Shown piece by piece: positions 1 through 8,681 of a stretch of 64,000 bases of DNA. The DNA lies in NCBI GenBank assembly GCA_035341665.1, contig DAOQVR010000003.1, forward strand, positions 310,001-374,000, given 5' to 3'. A program made the translations under genes and the position numbers. The notes below the pieces were generated by a model that was given only the letters and a program-made list of their open reading frames with translations, did not search any database and was not told the origin of the DNA. The DNA is from DAOQVR01 sp035341665. GTDB taxonomy: Bacteria > Chloroflexota > Anaerolineae > JAAYZQ01. Position 1 is the stretch's first letter. Each line of letters begins with the position of its first letter.

Positions 1-711
1 TGCGATCGCGCCATCGCGGCGGTCAAGCAGGCCGGCGTCAGGCTGATGATGGGGCACGTCCGCCGCTTTGACGCCGGTCACGTGGAAGCCAAGCGCTCCA
101 TCGAAGCCGGGGCGATCGGCAGGCCGCTGGTCTTTCGCTCCATCAGCGGCGACACCGAGCCGCCGCCGCCCAGTTTTGCAGACCTCAGGGTCAGCGGTGG
201 GCTCCTGGTCGACGCGATGTACCACGACCTGTATCTCTCGCGTTGGCTGATGGCCGGCGAGATCGAACGGGTGTACGCCGAGGGCGCCGCCCTGGTCGAT
301 CCTGCCCTGGGTGCCGTCGGCGACGTCGACAACTCGGTGGTCACGCTGCGCTTTGAGGACGGTGCCATGGGCTCCCTCTACGCCAGCCGTACCTGCCGCT
401 ACGGCCACGACCTGCGAGTTGAGGTGATCGGCGACGAAGGCGCGGTTCAGATCGGTCGCTTCCGCCAGACGCCGGTGCGATTGCTAGACCGCAGCGGCGT
501 CCACCATGACATGCCGTGGACCACGCCCGATCGGCTGGGCGACGCGTTCGACGCCGAGATCCGGGCGTTTGTGGACAGCATAGTCCAGGGCGTGCCTTCG
601 CCCGTCACCGGCGAGGAAAGCCGTGCCACGGTTGCCGCGGCACTGGCCGCCACTCAGTCTCTGCACACAGGGCAACCTGTCTTTGTCCGCTCCATTCTTG
701 ATCTGACCTAA
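1..711 (+). CDS. Gfo/Idh/MocA family oxidoreductase, inositol dehydrogenase-like (5' partial)
   Basis: The frame is open from base 1, so the gene starts outside the window and the N-terminal Rossmann NAD site is missing. What remains is the C-terminal alpha/beta substrate domain. It includes the family motif D-A-M-Y-H-D, whose histidine is the usual catalytic residue, and closes with P-V-T-G-E-E-S-R. The product probably oxidises a cyclitol or sugar hydroxyl with NAD. It resembles the complete paralogues at 13181 and 15650, notably in R-R-F-D-A-G-H-V near the start. A clear AGGAGG follows its stop and serves the next gene 14 bases on, so it is co-transcribed with the IolN-type hydrolase. The exact substrate (myo-, scyllo- or chiro-inositol, or an O-methyl form) cannot be read from the sequence. 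Confidence 0.9.
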   Translation, partial: CDRAIAAVKQAGVRLMMGHVRRFDAGHVEAKRSIEAGAIGRPLVFRSISGDTEPPPPSFADLRVSGGLLVDAMYHDLYLSRWLMAGEIERVYAEGAALVDPALGAVGDVDNSVVTLRFEDGAMGSLYASRTCRYGHDLRVEVIGDEGAVQIGRFRQTPVRLLDRSGVHHDMPWTTPDRLGDAFDAEIRAFVDSIVQGVPSPVTGEESRATVAAALAATQSLHTGQPVFVRSILDLT

Positions 712-725
712 GGAGGAAACAACAC

Positions 726-1847
726 ATGCCGTCCAAGAGAGTACCTGCCGGAATGTTGCCTAGCGACCAGCCCGACTTGTTCTTCGAGGACAATTCGGTC
801 GGCCGCATGAAGAAGGAGGTCTATGAGGCCTCTGATGCCCAGATCGACGCCTGGCTTGCCGAGTACGGTGTCCCGTCGCCGGTGGAGTGGGCGAAGCCTG
901 GGTCCTACATCCAGACTACCACCCGCTGGAAGGTCGAGGAGAACCGGAAGAAGAACGATGTAGTCTTCATCCCGGTGGGCTGCACTGAGCTACACGGGCA
1001 GCATCTCCCCAGCGCCGCCGACACACTGTACGTCAGCGCGATTGTCGAAGGCGTCCGCCGCTACACGGCCAAGCGCGGCGCACCCGTGAATCTGGCTTTG
1101 CCCCCGCTCATGTACGGGGCGCACCCATACCACCACATCGGCATGCCCGGCACGGTTATCATTCGCGAGAACATCGTGCGCGAGCTGCTGATCGATGTCA
1201 TGCTCGGCCTCTGGAACGATGGCTTCCGCAAGCAGGTCATCGTCAACAACCACGGACAGCTCTGGGTGCTCGAGTCGGCGATCCACCAGTTCCAGATGCG
1301 CTACCAGCTCCCCGGCGTCTTCCGCGTGCTGGACTGGCACCGCGGTGTCCGCGAGTTCTTCCGCACCGGCGAGAGGGGCGGCAGGTTTGACACCAACTTT
1401 GTGCACGCGGACGAGTCGGAAACGTCGCTGAGCCTGCTGCTGCACGGGGACATGGTCGACATGAAATATGCCGTCGACACCGAGGGCAAGGGCTACCTGC
1501 CCGACGGTCACTTTGACAAGTCAGTCGACCCCTTCAGCCGGCCGAGCCGCTGGTCCGAGGGGGAAGGCCAGATAGCCATCGAAATCGCGGCCACTCCAGA
1601 GGGTGTCGTCGGAAAGGCGACCCACGGCACCGCACAGAAGGCCAAGCGCCCGATGGTGGCGATTATGAAGTACCTCACGCTGCTCAACGACGAGATTCTG
1701 GCGGCCTTCCCGGCCGGCACGGTCCCGCCCGTGGAAGAGGTCACCCTCCGCACCGAAGCCGAGATGAAGCCCTATCTGCGCACACCACTCAGCAAAGGCT
1801 GGAAGCCGGTGTACGGCATTCCGAGGCTGGGCCAGGGCTCGGAGTAG
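726..1847 (+). CDS. iolN: creatininase-fold hydrolase, probable 3-dehydro-scyllo-inosose hydrolase
   Basis: A 373-aa protein of the creatininase superfamily, whose members are metal-dependent amide or C-C hydrolases. Candidate metal ligands are E88, H90 and D99 in T-E-L-H-G-Q-H-L-P. Their 2 and 9 residue spacing is that of creatininase, and later N-N-H-G-Q and H-A-D-E-S-E-T-S motifs also fit. In Thermotoga a creatininase-family protein (IolN) opens the ring of 3-dehydro-scyllo-inosose to give 5-keto-L-gluconate. With an IolM orthologue in the same locus this role is the best inference. True creatininase activity is unlikely because no creatine or sarcosine genes lie nearby. The ATG has AGGAGG seven bases upstream. 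The N-terminal ~75 residues extend beyond the minimal fold. Confidence 0.8.
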   Translation: MPSKRVPAGMLPSDQPDLFFEDNSVGRMKKEVYEASDAQIDAWLAEYGVPSPVEWAKPGSYIQTTTRWKVEENRKKNDVVFIPVGCTELHGQHLPSAADTLYVSAIVEGVRRYTAKRGAPVNLALPPLMYGAHPYHHIGMPGTVIIRENIVRELLIDVMLGLWNDGFRKQVIVNNHGQLWVLESAIHQFQMRYQLPGVFRVLDWHRGVREFFRTGERGGRFDTNFVHADESETSLSLLLHGDMVDMKYAVDTEGKGYLPDGHFDKSVDPFSRPSRWSEGEGQIAIEIAATPEGVVGKATHGTAQKAKRPMVAIMKYLTLLNDEILAAFPAGTVPPVEEVTLRTEAEMKPYLRTPLSKGWKPVYGIPRLGQGSE

Positions 1848-1987
1848 GCGGCTCCTCGAGAGGCCTGTGGGACGGCGCCCGGCATCGTGCGGCGAACAGC
1901 CAACCTGCCGGGCGCCCGAGCCCATGCTCAGATGGACGCGCCGCCTGCAAACAGGCACACATCAACCGACACATCAAGGAGAACGAC

Positions 1988-2623
1988 ATGGCAGGGATTC
2001 TGGAGGATATTGCGTCGAACCTGTACAACGGCGAAGCGGAGGAAGTCGCCCAGCTTGTGGAGCGCGCCCTGAGCCAGGGCCTCAAGCCCAACGAGATCCT
2101 GCAAGGGGGCCTCATCGCCGGCATGGACGACGTAGGCCGCGACTTCAAGGCAGGCGACCTCTATGTGCCGGAAGTACTGATTGCTGCTCGGGCTATGCAT
2201 GCTGGAATGGGCATTCTCCGGCCGCTTCTGGCAGAGAGCGATGCGTCAAGCGCGGGCAAGTTCCTGATCGGCACGGTGAAGGGCGACCTGCACGACATCG
2301 GCAAGAACCTGGTCAAGATGATGCTGGAGGGTGCAGGCTTTGAAACCGTGGACCTCGGCACCGACGTCGATCCCAAGGCTTTTGTGGAAGCTGTGCGCCA
2401 CCACAAGCCCAGCTTGCTTGGGATGAGCGCCCTGCTGACCACGACGATGGTGCAGATGAAGACCACGATCGAGGCCCTGGAGGAAGCGGGTGTGCGCCAA
2501 TCGGTCAAGATCATGATCGGCGGCGCTCCGGTCACAGATGGATACGCCAGGCAGATCGGGGCCGACGCCTATGCACCCGATGCAGCCAGTGCGGTCGACG
2601 TGGCGAGAAGTCTGACAGGGTAG
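1988..2623 (+). CDS. methyltransferase cognate corrinoid protein (B12-binding)
   Basis: A 211-aa corrinoid shuttle protein of the MtaC/MtbC/MtmC type. Residues ~1-85 form the helical cap (B12-binding 2). Residues ~90-211 form the Rossmann cobalamin domain with D100-L-H-D-I-G105 supplying the lower-ligand histidine H102, then S-A-L near 147 and G-G-A-P near the end. The protein carries a methyl group on cobalt between a substrate methyltransferase and a C1 acceptor. The pterin-binding methyltransferase follows and two UroD-fold methyltransferases lie nearby, so a complete three-part demethylation set is present. A good purine-rich RBS precedes the ATG. No corrinoid-activating ferredoxin (RamA type) is in the window. 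Confidence 0.93.
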   Translation: MAGILEDIASNLYNGEAEEVAQLVERALSQGLKPNEILQGGLIAGMDDVGRDFKAGDLYVPEVLIAARAMHAGMGILRPLLAESDASSAGKFLIGTVKGDLHDIGKNLVKMMLEGAGFETVDLGTDVDPKAFVEAVRHHKPSLLGMSALLTTTMVQMKTTIEALEEAGVRQSVKIMIGGAPVTDGYARQIGADAYAPDAASAVDVARSLTG

Positions 2624-2789
2624 AGATCGTGTGCACTGCCCCCGGTGCGGCGGAGTGCACGCTGCGCCGACGGGGCCATCGGGGGATTCCGGGTTCCCGT
2701 CAACGTGTGGCTCGCGCCGCAGTATCACGTGCCGGGCCAAGCCATCCTGTCCCGGAGCGGAAGAACCCAACTATGATGAGGAGAGAACG

Positions 2790-3656
2790 ATGCTTACCGT
2801 AGTCAAGGGCAGGGGGAAGAAGGTCACCATTGGCGACGGGCGTCCGACCGTGATCCTGGGAGAGAGGATCAATCCTACCGGAAGGAAGAAGCTGGCTGCC
2901 GCCCTGGCTGCCGGTGACCTGGAGGTGGTGAGGCAGGAAGCACTCGCTCAGGTGCAGTCAGGGGCAGACATCCTCGACGTCAACGTCGGCGCGGCGGGGG
3001 TTGACGAGGTGACGCTCCTGCCCCAGGCTGTCCGCCTCGTGCTCGAGACGGTGGAGGTTCCCATTGCGATCGACACCCCGAACGGCGAGGCGCTCGCCGC
3101 TGCGCTGGCCGTTCACCGTGAGCTGGTGCCCGACGGCCGGCCGGTGATCAACTCGGTCAACGGCGAGGAAGCGAGCATGGAACGTGTCCTTCCGCTTGTG
3201 GCCGAGTATGGCACGGCCGTCGTCGGCCTGTGCATGGACGACAAAGGGATTCCACCCACGCCGGAAGGGCGACTGGCCGTAGCGCGCAGGATCGTCGAGC
3301 GGGCCGAGAGATACGGCATCGCGCGGGAAGCGTTCCTGATCGACTGCCTTGCCTTGACCGTGGGAGCGGATTCCCATGCCGGTTGGACGACGCTGGAAGC
3401 CATCCGACTGGTGAAAGAGGAACTCGGGGTCAACCTGTCCCTGGGCGCCAGCAACGTTTCTTTTGGGCTTCCAGAGCGGGAGGTCATCAACGGCCTCTTC
3501 TTGGGGATGGCCATCGCCCGCGGCTTGAATTGCCCCATAGTCGATGCAGCCAAGGTGAGGCCTTACATCCTGGCCGCCGACCTTGCGCTGGGACGCGATG
3601 AGTATGCGGCGCGGTACCTGAAGGCGTACCGCCAGAGGCAAAAGGCCCAGTCGTAG
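2790..3656 (+). CDS. pterin-binding (MeTr/AcsE-like) methyltransferase
   Basis: A 288-aa TIM-barrel protein of the dihydropteroate synthase-like pterin-binding family. Family markers are I-L-G-E-R-I-N-P-T near the start, A-D-I-L-D-V-N-V-G, the I-N-S-V-N-G-E segment and L-G-A-S-N-V-S-F-G. This family moves methyl groups between a corrinoid protein and tetrahydrofolate, so this is the likely second transferase (MT II) passing methyl to H4folate. The frame is open further upstream. The ATG at 2790 is preferred because GAGGAGAG lies just before it and the domain begins there. It is immediately downstream of the corrinoid protein, with a 166-base gap. Confidence 0.88.
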   Translation: MLTVVKGRGKKVTIGDGRPTVILGERINPTGRKKLAAALAAGDLEVVRQEALAQVQSGADILDVNVGAAGVDEVTLLPQAVRLVLETVEVPIAIDTPNGEALAAALAVHRELVPDGRPVINSVNGEEASMERVLPLVAEYGTAVVGLCMDDKGIPPTPEGRLAVARRIVERAERYGIAREAFLIDCLALTVGADSHAGWTTLEAIRLVKEELGVNLSLGASNVSFGLPEREVINGLFLGMAIARGLNCPIVDAAKVRPYILAADLALGRDEYAARYLKAYRQRQKAQS

Positions 3657-3845
3657 GGCGCACGACTCAATCCGGCTGCTCGGCAGAGACGATGATCGGA
3701 GCGGAGGCCGCCTCTCTATCCAGGTGGCACTCTGAACGCGCCGCCGAAAACTGGGCCTGGTGCGCAGAGGGGAATGAGGCCTGTCGAGCATAACGGACAG
3801 CCGCCGATGGGCTGGCCTTCTCCAATTAACGGGCAGCACTCGCGG

Positions 3846-3874
3846 TTGACAGGCCTAGGCTCGTAGGGTAGAAT
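3846..3874 (+). promoter_or_regulatory. sigma70-type promoter before UroD-fold methyltransferase 1
   Basis: TTGACA (3846-3851), a 17-base spacer, then TAGAAT (3869-3874). The match is near consensus and lies 64 bases before the ATG at 3938. It implies that the methyltransferase can be transcribed separately from the corrinoid pair upstream. The rest of the gap 3657-3845 shows nothing else recognisable. Confidence 0.65.
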
Positions 3875-3937
3875 GCGGCGGGTTGGCTGGAAAGGGTATC
3901 TCATTGCCGAGCGGTACAGCCTGCTGGAGGATCGACG

Positions 3938-5227
3938 ATGAAGTCCCGTGAGCGTGTAATGCAGTCCATGGGTTTTGTCCAACCCGATCGCGTGCCCGTC
4001 GACCTCGGCGGGCACCGCTCAAGCGGCATCCAGGCGATGGCCTACGCCCGCCTGCGCGACTTCCTCGGCCTGCCAAAGCGCCCTCCGCGGGTCTACGATA
4101 TGCCCCAGCAGTTGGCGGTCATCGACGAGGATGTGCTGGACCGCTTTGCCGTGGACGTCATCGAGCTCGGCCGCGGCTTCAACCAAGACGAGGCCGGTTG
4201 GCGCGAGTGGGTACTGCCCGACGGAACAGAGTGCCTGGTTCCTCACTGGGTGCCGCTGGCCCGCGAGGGCAGCAACTGGGTTATCCAGTCGACCGACGGG
4301 ACACCTATTGCGGTGCAGCGGCAGGGGATGGTCTACTTCGACCAGATCCTATTCCCTCTCAGCGAAAGCCCGCACTCCAAGCTTGATCGCCTGGAGGCCA
4401 TGCTTGAGCTGGACATGTGGGACGCCGTGGCTGCCCCTCCCGGCCCCGTGTCGCGGGACGAGGAAGGCGCGCGGTACCTGGCCGACGGTGCCCGCACGTT
4501 GAGGGCGAGCACCGACAGGGCAATCATCGGCCTCTTTGGCGCTCCGATCTTTGAGGGCGGTCAGCAGTTATTCGGTATGGAGAACTACCTAGTGGCACTC
4601 GCCCAGGACCCACCACTGGTTGAACGGTTCCTCGACCATCTGATGGCTATCTACATGCGGCGGCTCGAGTTCTTCCTGAAGGCGGTCGGCCCCTACATCG
4701 ACATCATCCTCTTCAGTGACGACTATGGGACCCAGACTGCCCCACAGATCTCGCCGCGCATGCTTCGACGCTACTTCAAGCCCCGGCACCAGCAGATCTG
4801 GTCGGCAGTCAAGGAGATGGCGCCCGTCAAGATCCTTCTGCACTCCTGCGGGGCGATCCGGCCGTTCCTGCCTGACCTGATCGAAGCCGGCCTCGATGCC
4901 GTGAACCCAGTTCAGATCACGGCCACGGGCATGGAGCCGGCCGGGCTCAAGGCGGATTTCGGCCGGCAGATCGTGCTCTGGGGCGGCGGCTGCGACACGC
5001 AGCAAGTGCTGCCGAATGCTACCCCGGCTCAGGTCCGCGAGCACGTGCTGCACAACCTCGAGGTCCTGGCGCCGGGCGGAGGGTTTGTCTTTCAGCAGGT
5101 GCACAACATCCAGGCCAACGTGCCGCCCGCGAACATCGTCGCCCTTTTCGATGCGGTCGCAGAGTTCAATGCCGCGGAGCGTGGGACGCCATGCGGGCAT
5201 GACCCCGCCTCGGGAGGCGCAACCTGA
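3938..5227 (+). CDS. UroD-fold corrinoid methyltransferase (MtaA/MT I-like), paralogue 1
   Basis: A 429-aa protein of the uroporphyrinogen decarboxylase superfamily, in the branch used by cobamide-dependent methyltransferases rather than haem synthesis. Expected zinc ligands are visible: H302-S-C304 in L-L-H-S-C-G-A, and C352 in G-G-G-C-D-T-Q, the His-X-Cys...Cys pattern of MtaA. The N-terminus M-K-S-R-E-R-V is typical of this branch. The inferred role is methyl transfer between a methylated substrate and the corrinoid protein at 1988. With the inositol genes around it, an O-methyl-cyclitol is a plausible substrate, but nothing in the sequence proves the donor. The start has a GGAGGATCG element just upstream. 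Confidence 0.85.
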   Translation: MKSRERVMQSMGFVQPDRVPVDLGGHRSSGIQAMAYARLRDFLGLPKRPPRVYDMPQQLAVIDEDVLDRFAVDVIELGRGFNQDEAGWREWVLPDGTECLVPHWVPLAREGSNWVIQSTDGTPIAVQRQGMVYFDQILFPLSESPHSKLDRLEAMLELDMWDAVAAPPGPVSRDEEGARYLADGARTLRASTDRAIIGLFGAPIFEGGQQLFGMENYLVALAQDPPLVERFLDHLMAIYMRRLEFFLKAVGPYIDIILFSDDYGTQTAPQISPRMLRRYFKPRHQQIWSAVKEMAPVKILLHSCGAIRPFLPDLIEAGLDAVNPVQITATGMEPAGLKADFGRQIVLWGGGCDTQQVLPNATPAQVREHVLHNLEVLAPGGGFVFQQVHNIQANVPPANIVALFDAVAEFNAAERGTPCGHDPASGGAT

Positions 5228-5283
5228 ACGGGTACAGCGGCGAGGCAGACCGGCGTCGCCGCCAAACAATTGGCGAGGTGCAC

Positions 5284-5312
5284 TTGACAGTCATCTTGGG
5301 ATGTGATAGCAT
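5284..5312 (+). promoter_or_regulatory. sigma70-type promoter for the sugar ABC transporter operon
   Basis: TTGACA (5284-5289), a 17-base spacer and TAGCAT (5307-5312). It stands ~215 bases before the first permease, giving a long leader. A palindromic operator candidate starts at the base after the -10 box. The leader also contains an 8-bp hairpin (CCAACCCG / CGGGTTGG, 5374-5393). Confidence 0.7.
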
Positions 5313-5326
5313 TGCACACGTGTGCA
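5313..5326. promoter_or_regulatory. 14-bp perfect palindrome, candidate repressor operator
   Basis: TGCACACGTGTGCA is its own reverse complement and begins directly after the -10 box, where a bound repressor would block initiation. Palindromes with a CG centre are typical of LacI/GalR-family operators. The same half-sites (TGCAC-N4-GTGCA) recur at 14240, upstream of iolM. No regulator gene is in the window. Confidence 0.5.
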
Positions 5327-5526
5327 GAGCATAGGTCTGCGGGATTGCTCAGCCCGGATGGACAAGCCAACAACCAACCCGCAGCCGGGTTGGATCGGAG
5401 TGCTCCGAAGATGGCGTTGGCCCTGTAGTCGGTAATGTGACTTGCAGCGCGGCCGGCAGCCGTTGCCGATAGGTTCGGCAATACTGCCAAGAGCGAATTG
5501 TCGATTCCAACACAGGAGGGGTGACC

Positions 5527-6528
5527 GTGCAATCGCTGGCGCTTTCATGGACCCGGTTCCGAGTCAGGCTAGGCAAGAGCCCTGAGGCCGTCGCGCTGAT
5601 CACGTTCCTCGCGGTGTATCTCTTCTTTGCGCTCCGGGCGCCGAACTTTTTGACTTCGCTCGCCATCGCGGACATCCTGACCTTTGCCAGCCTGATGGGC
5701 ATCATCGTGGTCGGTGTGGCCATGTTGATGATTGCCGGGGAGTTTGACCTCTCCGTAGGGTCGAACTTTGCCGTCGCCAGCTATGTCTGGGCGGTGCTCA
5801 TGAACGCCGGAGTGCCGCCGCTTCTGGCGATGGTCATCGCCATCGCCAGCTCTGCGATTCTGGGACTCGTCAACGGCTTGATCGTTACCTCGTCGGGGCT
5901 TCCCTCGTTTATCGTCACGCTGGGCACCATGCTCGCCTATCGCGGCATCGCCCGTGCCCTAGGCGGCAGCGACTTTGCCAAGTGGACCTTCACCGATCCC
6001 CTGCTGCCCAATATCCTCAATGGTCCGCTCACGTTCCTCAACAAGCTGTTCGAGAGCGGCACCAATTTCCGGGTGTCGATCATCTGGTTCGTCCTGGTCG
6101 CCGCCATCGGCACCTGGATTATGACCCGCACCCGATTCGGCAACTGGATCTTTGCCACGGGCGGCAATGCGGGCGCGGCAATGGAGCAGGGCGTGCCGGT
6201 CAGGCGCGTCAAGTTGGTGACCTTCACACTGGTCGGGCTGCTGGTGGGCCTCGCCAGCGTCATGCAGTTTGCCTGGCGGACCAGTGTAGACCCAGTGCGC
6301 GGGGAGGGATGGGAGTTGATCGCCGTCTCGGCCTGCGTCATCGGAGGCGTTTCGCTCAGCGGCGGCTTCGGCACAATCGTCGGCGCCTGCTTGGGCATGT
6401 TGCTGTTGACCACGTTGCAGCAAGGCTTGGTGTTGATGGGAATCTCGGTGCAGATCTTCCAAGGCGTGTCCGGGCTGATCCTGATCTTGGCCGTCATCTT
6501 GAACAACTACCTCAGCCGGGAGAGCTAA
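5527..6528 (+). CDS. ABC sugar transporter permease 1 (RbsC-like)
   Basis: A ~333-aa polytopic membrane protein of the ribose/inositol-type (CUT2) permease family. It has about nine to ten hydrophobic segments and the family signature E-F-D-L-S-V-G-S (M-I-A-G-E-F-D-L-S-V-G) around residue 80. A GTG at 5521 is also in frame but sits one base after AGGAGG. The GTG at 5527 has a seven-base spacing and is the better start. It imports a sugar or cyclitol together with the binding protein at 6685, permease 2 at 8682 and the ATPase at 9740. It is the first gene after the promoter and palindrome at 5284-5326. Confidence 0.92.
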   Translation: MQSLALSWTRFRVRLGKSPEAVALITFLAVYLFFALRAPNFLTSLAIADILTFASLMGIIVVGVAMLMIAGEFDLSVGSNFAVASYVWAVLMNAGVPPLLAMVIAIASSAILGLVNGLIVTSSGLPSFIVTLGTMLAYRGIARALGGSDFAKWTFTDPLLPNILNGPLTFLNKLFESGTNFRVSIIWFVLVAAIGTWIMTRTRFGNWIFATGGNAGAAMEQGVPVRRVKLVTFTLVGLLVGLASVMQFAWRTSVDPVRGEGWELIAVSACVIGGVSLSGGFGTIVGACLGMLLLTTLQQGLVLMGISVQIFQGVSGLILILAVILNNYLSRES

Positions 6529-6684
6529 GAAGACCGGAGGATTCCACACGGCCTCAGCCTGAAAGGGGGTGATCGAGGGCCAGAGCTTGGCGGACTGAGT
6601 TGTCGTCAGGGAAGTGGAGGCCAGGACAAGCAGACAGACGTCCGGCTTCCCAATTAGTCAAAACTCGAACTAACGGAGGAGACG

Positions 6685-8604
6685 ATGTCGAAGAAACTTT
6701 CTACCCTTTTGGCTCTGGTGCTGATCGCGACAATGGTCTTGACGGCCTGCGGCGCGACCGAACCGCCAGCCGAGGAACCCGCGGCGCCCGCAGTCGAGGA
6801 AACCACGGCGCCGGCCGTCGAGGAGCCCGCTGCTCCGGCAGAAGATGCCGCGGCCAAGCCGCTCAAGCTCTACGCCGTCCAGCATGCGCTGTGCGCCTGG
6901 GACTCGTTCTGGTGCACGGTTGAAGATGGCATCAAGAACGCCGCCGAGGACATGGGCGTCGACGTCACCATCTTGGGCCCCGAGAAGTTCGACCTGGAAA
7001 AGACCGCGCAGCTTATCGAGCAGGCGGTCGCGGCGAAGCCGGACGGCCTGGCCGTCACGGTCACCGACGCGGACCTCTTCCGCGCGCCGATCCAGAAGGC
7101 GATCGATGCCGGCATCCCCGTGGTTGCCTACAACGCCGGCAACGGACCCATCATCGACAACATCCCCTACCTCACCTACCTCGGCCAGGACGAATACCAG
7201 GGCGGATACCAGGGTGGCATGCGCCTCGCCGCTGACGGCGGCACCAAGGGCGTCTGCATCAACCAGCAGGTCGGGCACGCCGGCCTGGACAAGCGATGCA
7301 ACGGCTTTGTCGCTGCACTGGGCGAAAAGAACATCCCGGCCGATGTGCTGGCCATCAGCGATGACCCGGCTGCCTCGCAGACCGTCATCTCCGACTACTA
7401 CACCGCCAACCCCGACGTCGACATCTTCCTGACGCTGGGCCCCAACGGCGCCAACCCCTTCTACGCCTTCCTGGACGCGGCCGGCCTCGCGGCGGGCACG
7501 TACAAGCACGGCACCTTTGACAACAGCCCCGAAATCGCTGCCGCCATCAAGGACGGCACCACAATGTTCGGCATCGACCAGCAGCCGTTCCTGCAGGGCT
7601 ATGGCTCGATCCAGTCGCTGGTCATGGTCGGTCGCTACGGCATCAAGCCCGCGCTGCCGGTGACGGCTACTGGCCCTGGTTTCATCACCACCGACAACGT
7701 GGACTTTGCGGTTGATGGCAACCGTGAGGTGAACATCTACACCGTCCAGCATGCTCTGTGCGCCTGGGATGCCTTCTGGTGCGTCGTCGAGAAGGGCATC
7801 GAGACGGCAGCCAAGGAGCAGGGCGTCAACTACACACTGCTCGGCCCGGAGAAGTGGGATCTGGAGAAAATGGCGCAGTTGATCGAGCAGGCAGTCGCGG
7901 CCAAGCCGGACGGCATGGCAGTGACGGTAAGCAGCGTCGACCTCTTCCGCTCCGGAATCCAGAAAGCCCTCGACGCCGGTATCCCGGTGACGGCCTACAA
8001 TGCCGGCGCCGGCCCGGTCCTCGACAACCTGGGCTACATGACCTACCTGGGTCAGGATGAGTACCAGGGCGGCTACCAGGGTGGTATGCGCCTGGCCGCT
8101 GACGGCGGCACCAAGGGCGTGTGCATCAACCAGGTGGTCGGGCACACCGGCCTCGATGCGCGCTGCAAGGGCTTTGTCGATGCCATGACCGAGAAGGGCA
8201 TCCCGGCCGAAGTCCTCGCCATCAGCGATGACCCGGCTTCCTCACAGACCGTCATCTCCGATTACTTCACCGCCAACCCTGACGTCGACATCTTCCTGAC
8301 GTTGGGCCCCAACGGCGCCAACCCCTTCTACGCCTTCTACACCCAAGTCGGCCTCACGCCAGAGAAGGCCAAGCACGGCACCTTTGACACCAGCCCGGAG
8401 ATCATCTCCCACATCAAGGACGGCGTGACGATGTTCGCCATCGATCAGCAGCCGTTCCTGCAGGGCTATGGCGCAGTGACCACGCTGATGCTCAAGATCC
8501 GCTATGGCATCAGCCCGGCCATGCCCGTCACAGCCACCGGCCCCGGCTTCGTCGACCTGTCGAACGTCGACACGGTCTCGGCCCTGTCCGGTAAGTACCG
8601 CTAA
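6685..8604 (+). CDS. sugar-binding lipoprotein with two tandem periplasmic-binding domains
   Basis: A 639-aa substrate-binding protein, about twice the usual ~320 aa. It has a lipoprotein signal ending L-T-A-C22, then a low-complexity Pro/Ala/Glu linker to about residue 58. Two nearly identical Peripla_BP_4-type domains follow at ~60-345 and ~349-639. They share L/Y-x-V-Q-H-A-L-C-A-W-D at each start, Y-L-G-Q-D-E-Y-Q-G-G-Y-Q-G-G-M, F-L-T-L-G-P-N-G-A-N-P-F-Y-A-F and D-Q-Q-P-F-L-Q-G-Y-G, with a period of 289 residues. There is one signal peptide and no stop between the copies. A GGAGGAG element precedes the ATG. Neighbours are the two permeases and the ATPase. The ligand is probably a cyclitol or sugar, judged from the surrounding catabolic genes. 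Confidence 0.93.
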   Translation: MSKKLSTLLALVLIATMVLTACGATEPPAEEPAAPAVEETTAPAVEEPAAPAEDAAAKPLKLYAVQHALCAWDSFWCTVEDGIKNAAEDMGVDVTILGPEKFDLEKTAQLIEQAVAAKPDGLAVTVTDADLFRAPIQKAIDAGIPVVAYNAGNGPIIDNIPYLTYLGQDEYQGGYQGGMRLAADGGTKGVCINQQVGHAGLDKRCNGFVAALGEKNIPADVLAISDDPAASQTVISDYYTANPDVDIFLTLGPNGANPFYAFLDAAGLAAGTYKHGTFDNSPEIAAAIKDGTTMFGIDQQPFLQGYGSIQSLVMVGRYGIKPALPVTATGPGFITTDNVDFAVDGNREVNIYTVQHALCAWDAFWCVVEKGIETAAKEQGVNYTLLGPEKWDLEKMAQLIEQAVAAKPDGMAVTVSSVDLFRSGIQKALDAGIPVTAYNAGAGPVLDNLGYMTYLGQDEYQGGYQGGMRLAADGGTKGVCINQVVGHTGLDARCKGFVDAMTEKGIPAEVLAISDDPASSQTVISDYFTANPDVDIFLTLGPNGANPFYAFYTQVGLTPEKAKHGTFDTSPEIISHIKDGVTMFAIDQQPFLQGYGAVTTLMLKIRYGISPAMPVTATGPGFVDLSNVDTVSALSGKYR

Positions 8605-8615
8605 GTCGTGAAGTC

Positions 8616-8652
8616 GCCTGGGCAGAGGCGGCAAAGCCGCCTCTGCCCAGGC
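8616..8652 (+). terminator. 16-bp perfect stem-loop after the binding-protein gene
   Basis: GCCTGGGCAGAGGCGG (8616-8631), loop CAAAG, then its exact complement (8637-8652). It lies 12 bases after the stop of the binding-protein gene and 30 before permease 2. No T-run follows, so it looks like an mRNA-stabilising or partly attenuating hairpin that raises binding-protein levels relative to permease. It is not a full intrinsic terminator. Confidence 0.7.
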
Positions 8653-8681
8653 GCAGACGGCCGTCCAGGAGGTACAGCATC

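Noticed and set aside
726..1847. Creatinine degradation by the creatininase-family protein
   Set aside because: No creatinase, sarcosine oxidase or hydantoin genes are nearby, while IolM and IolO-type genes are.
3938..5227. Haem synthesis by the UroD-family proteins
   Set aside because: Both carry the H-x-C metal motif and M-K/D-S-R-E-R-V start of the methyltransferase branch and sit with a corrinoid protein; no haem genes are present.
6670..8145. 491-codon open frame on the minus strand opposite the binding-protein gene
   Set aside because: It is antisense to a gene with clear domains and a lipobox; it exists because of high GC and the tandem repeat, and its protein resembles nothing.
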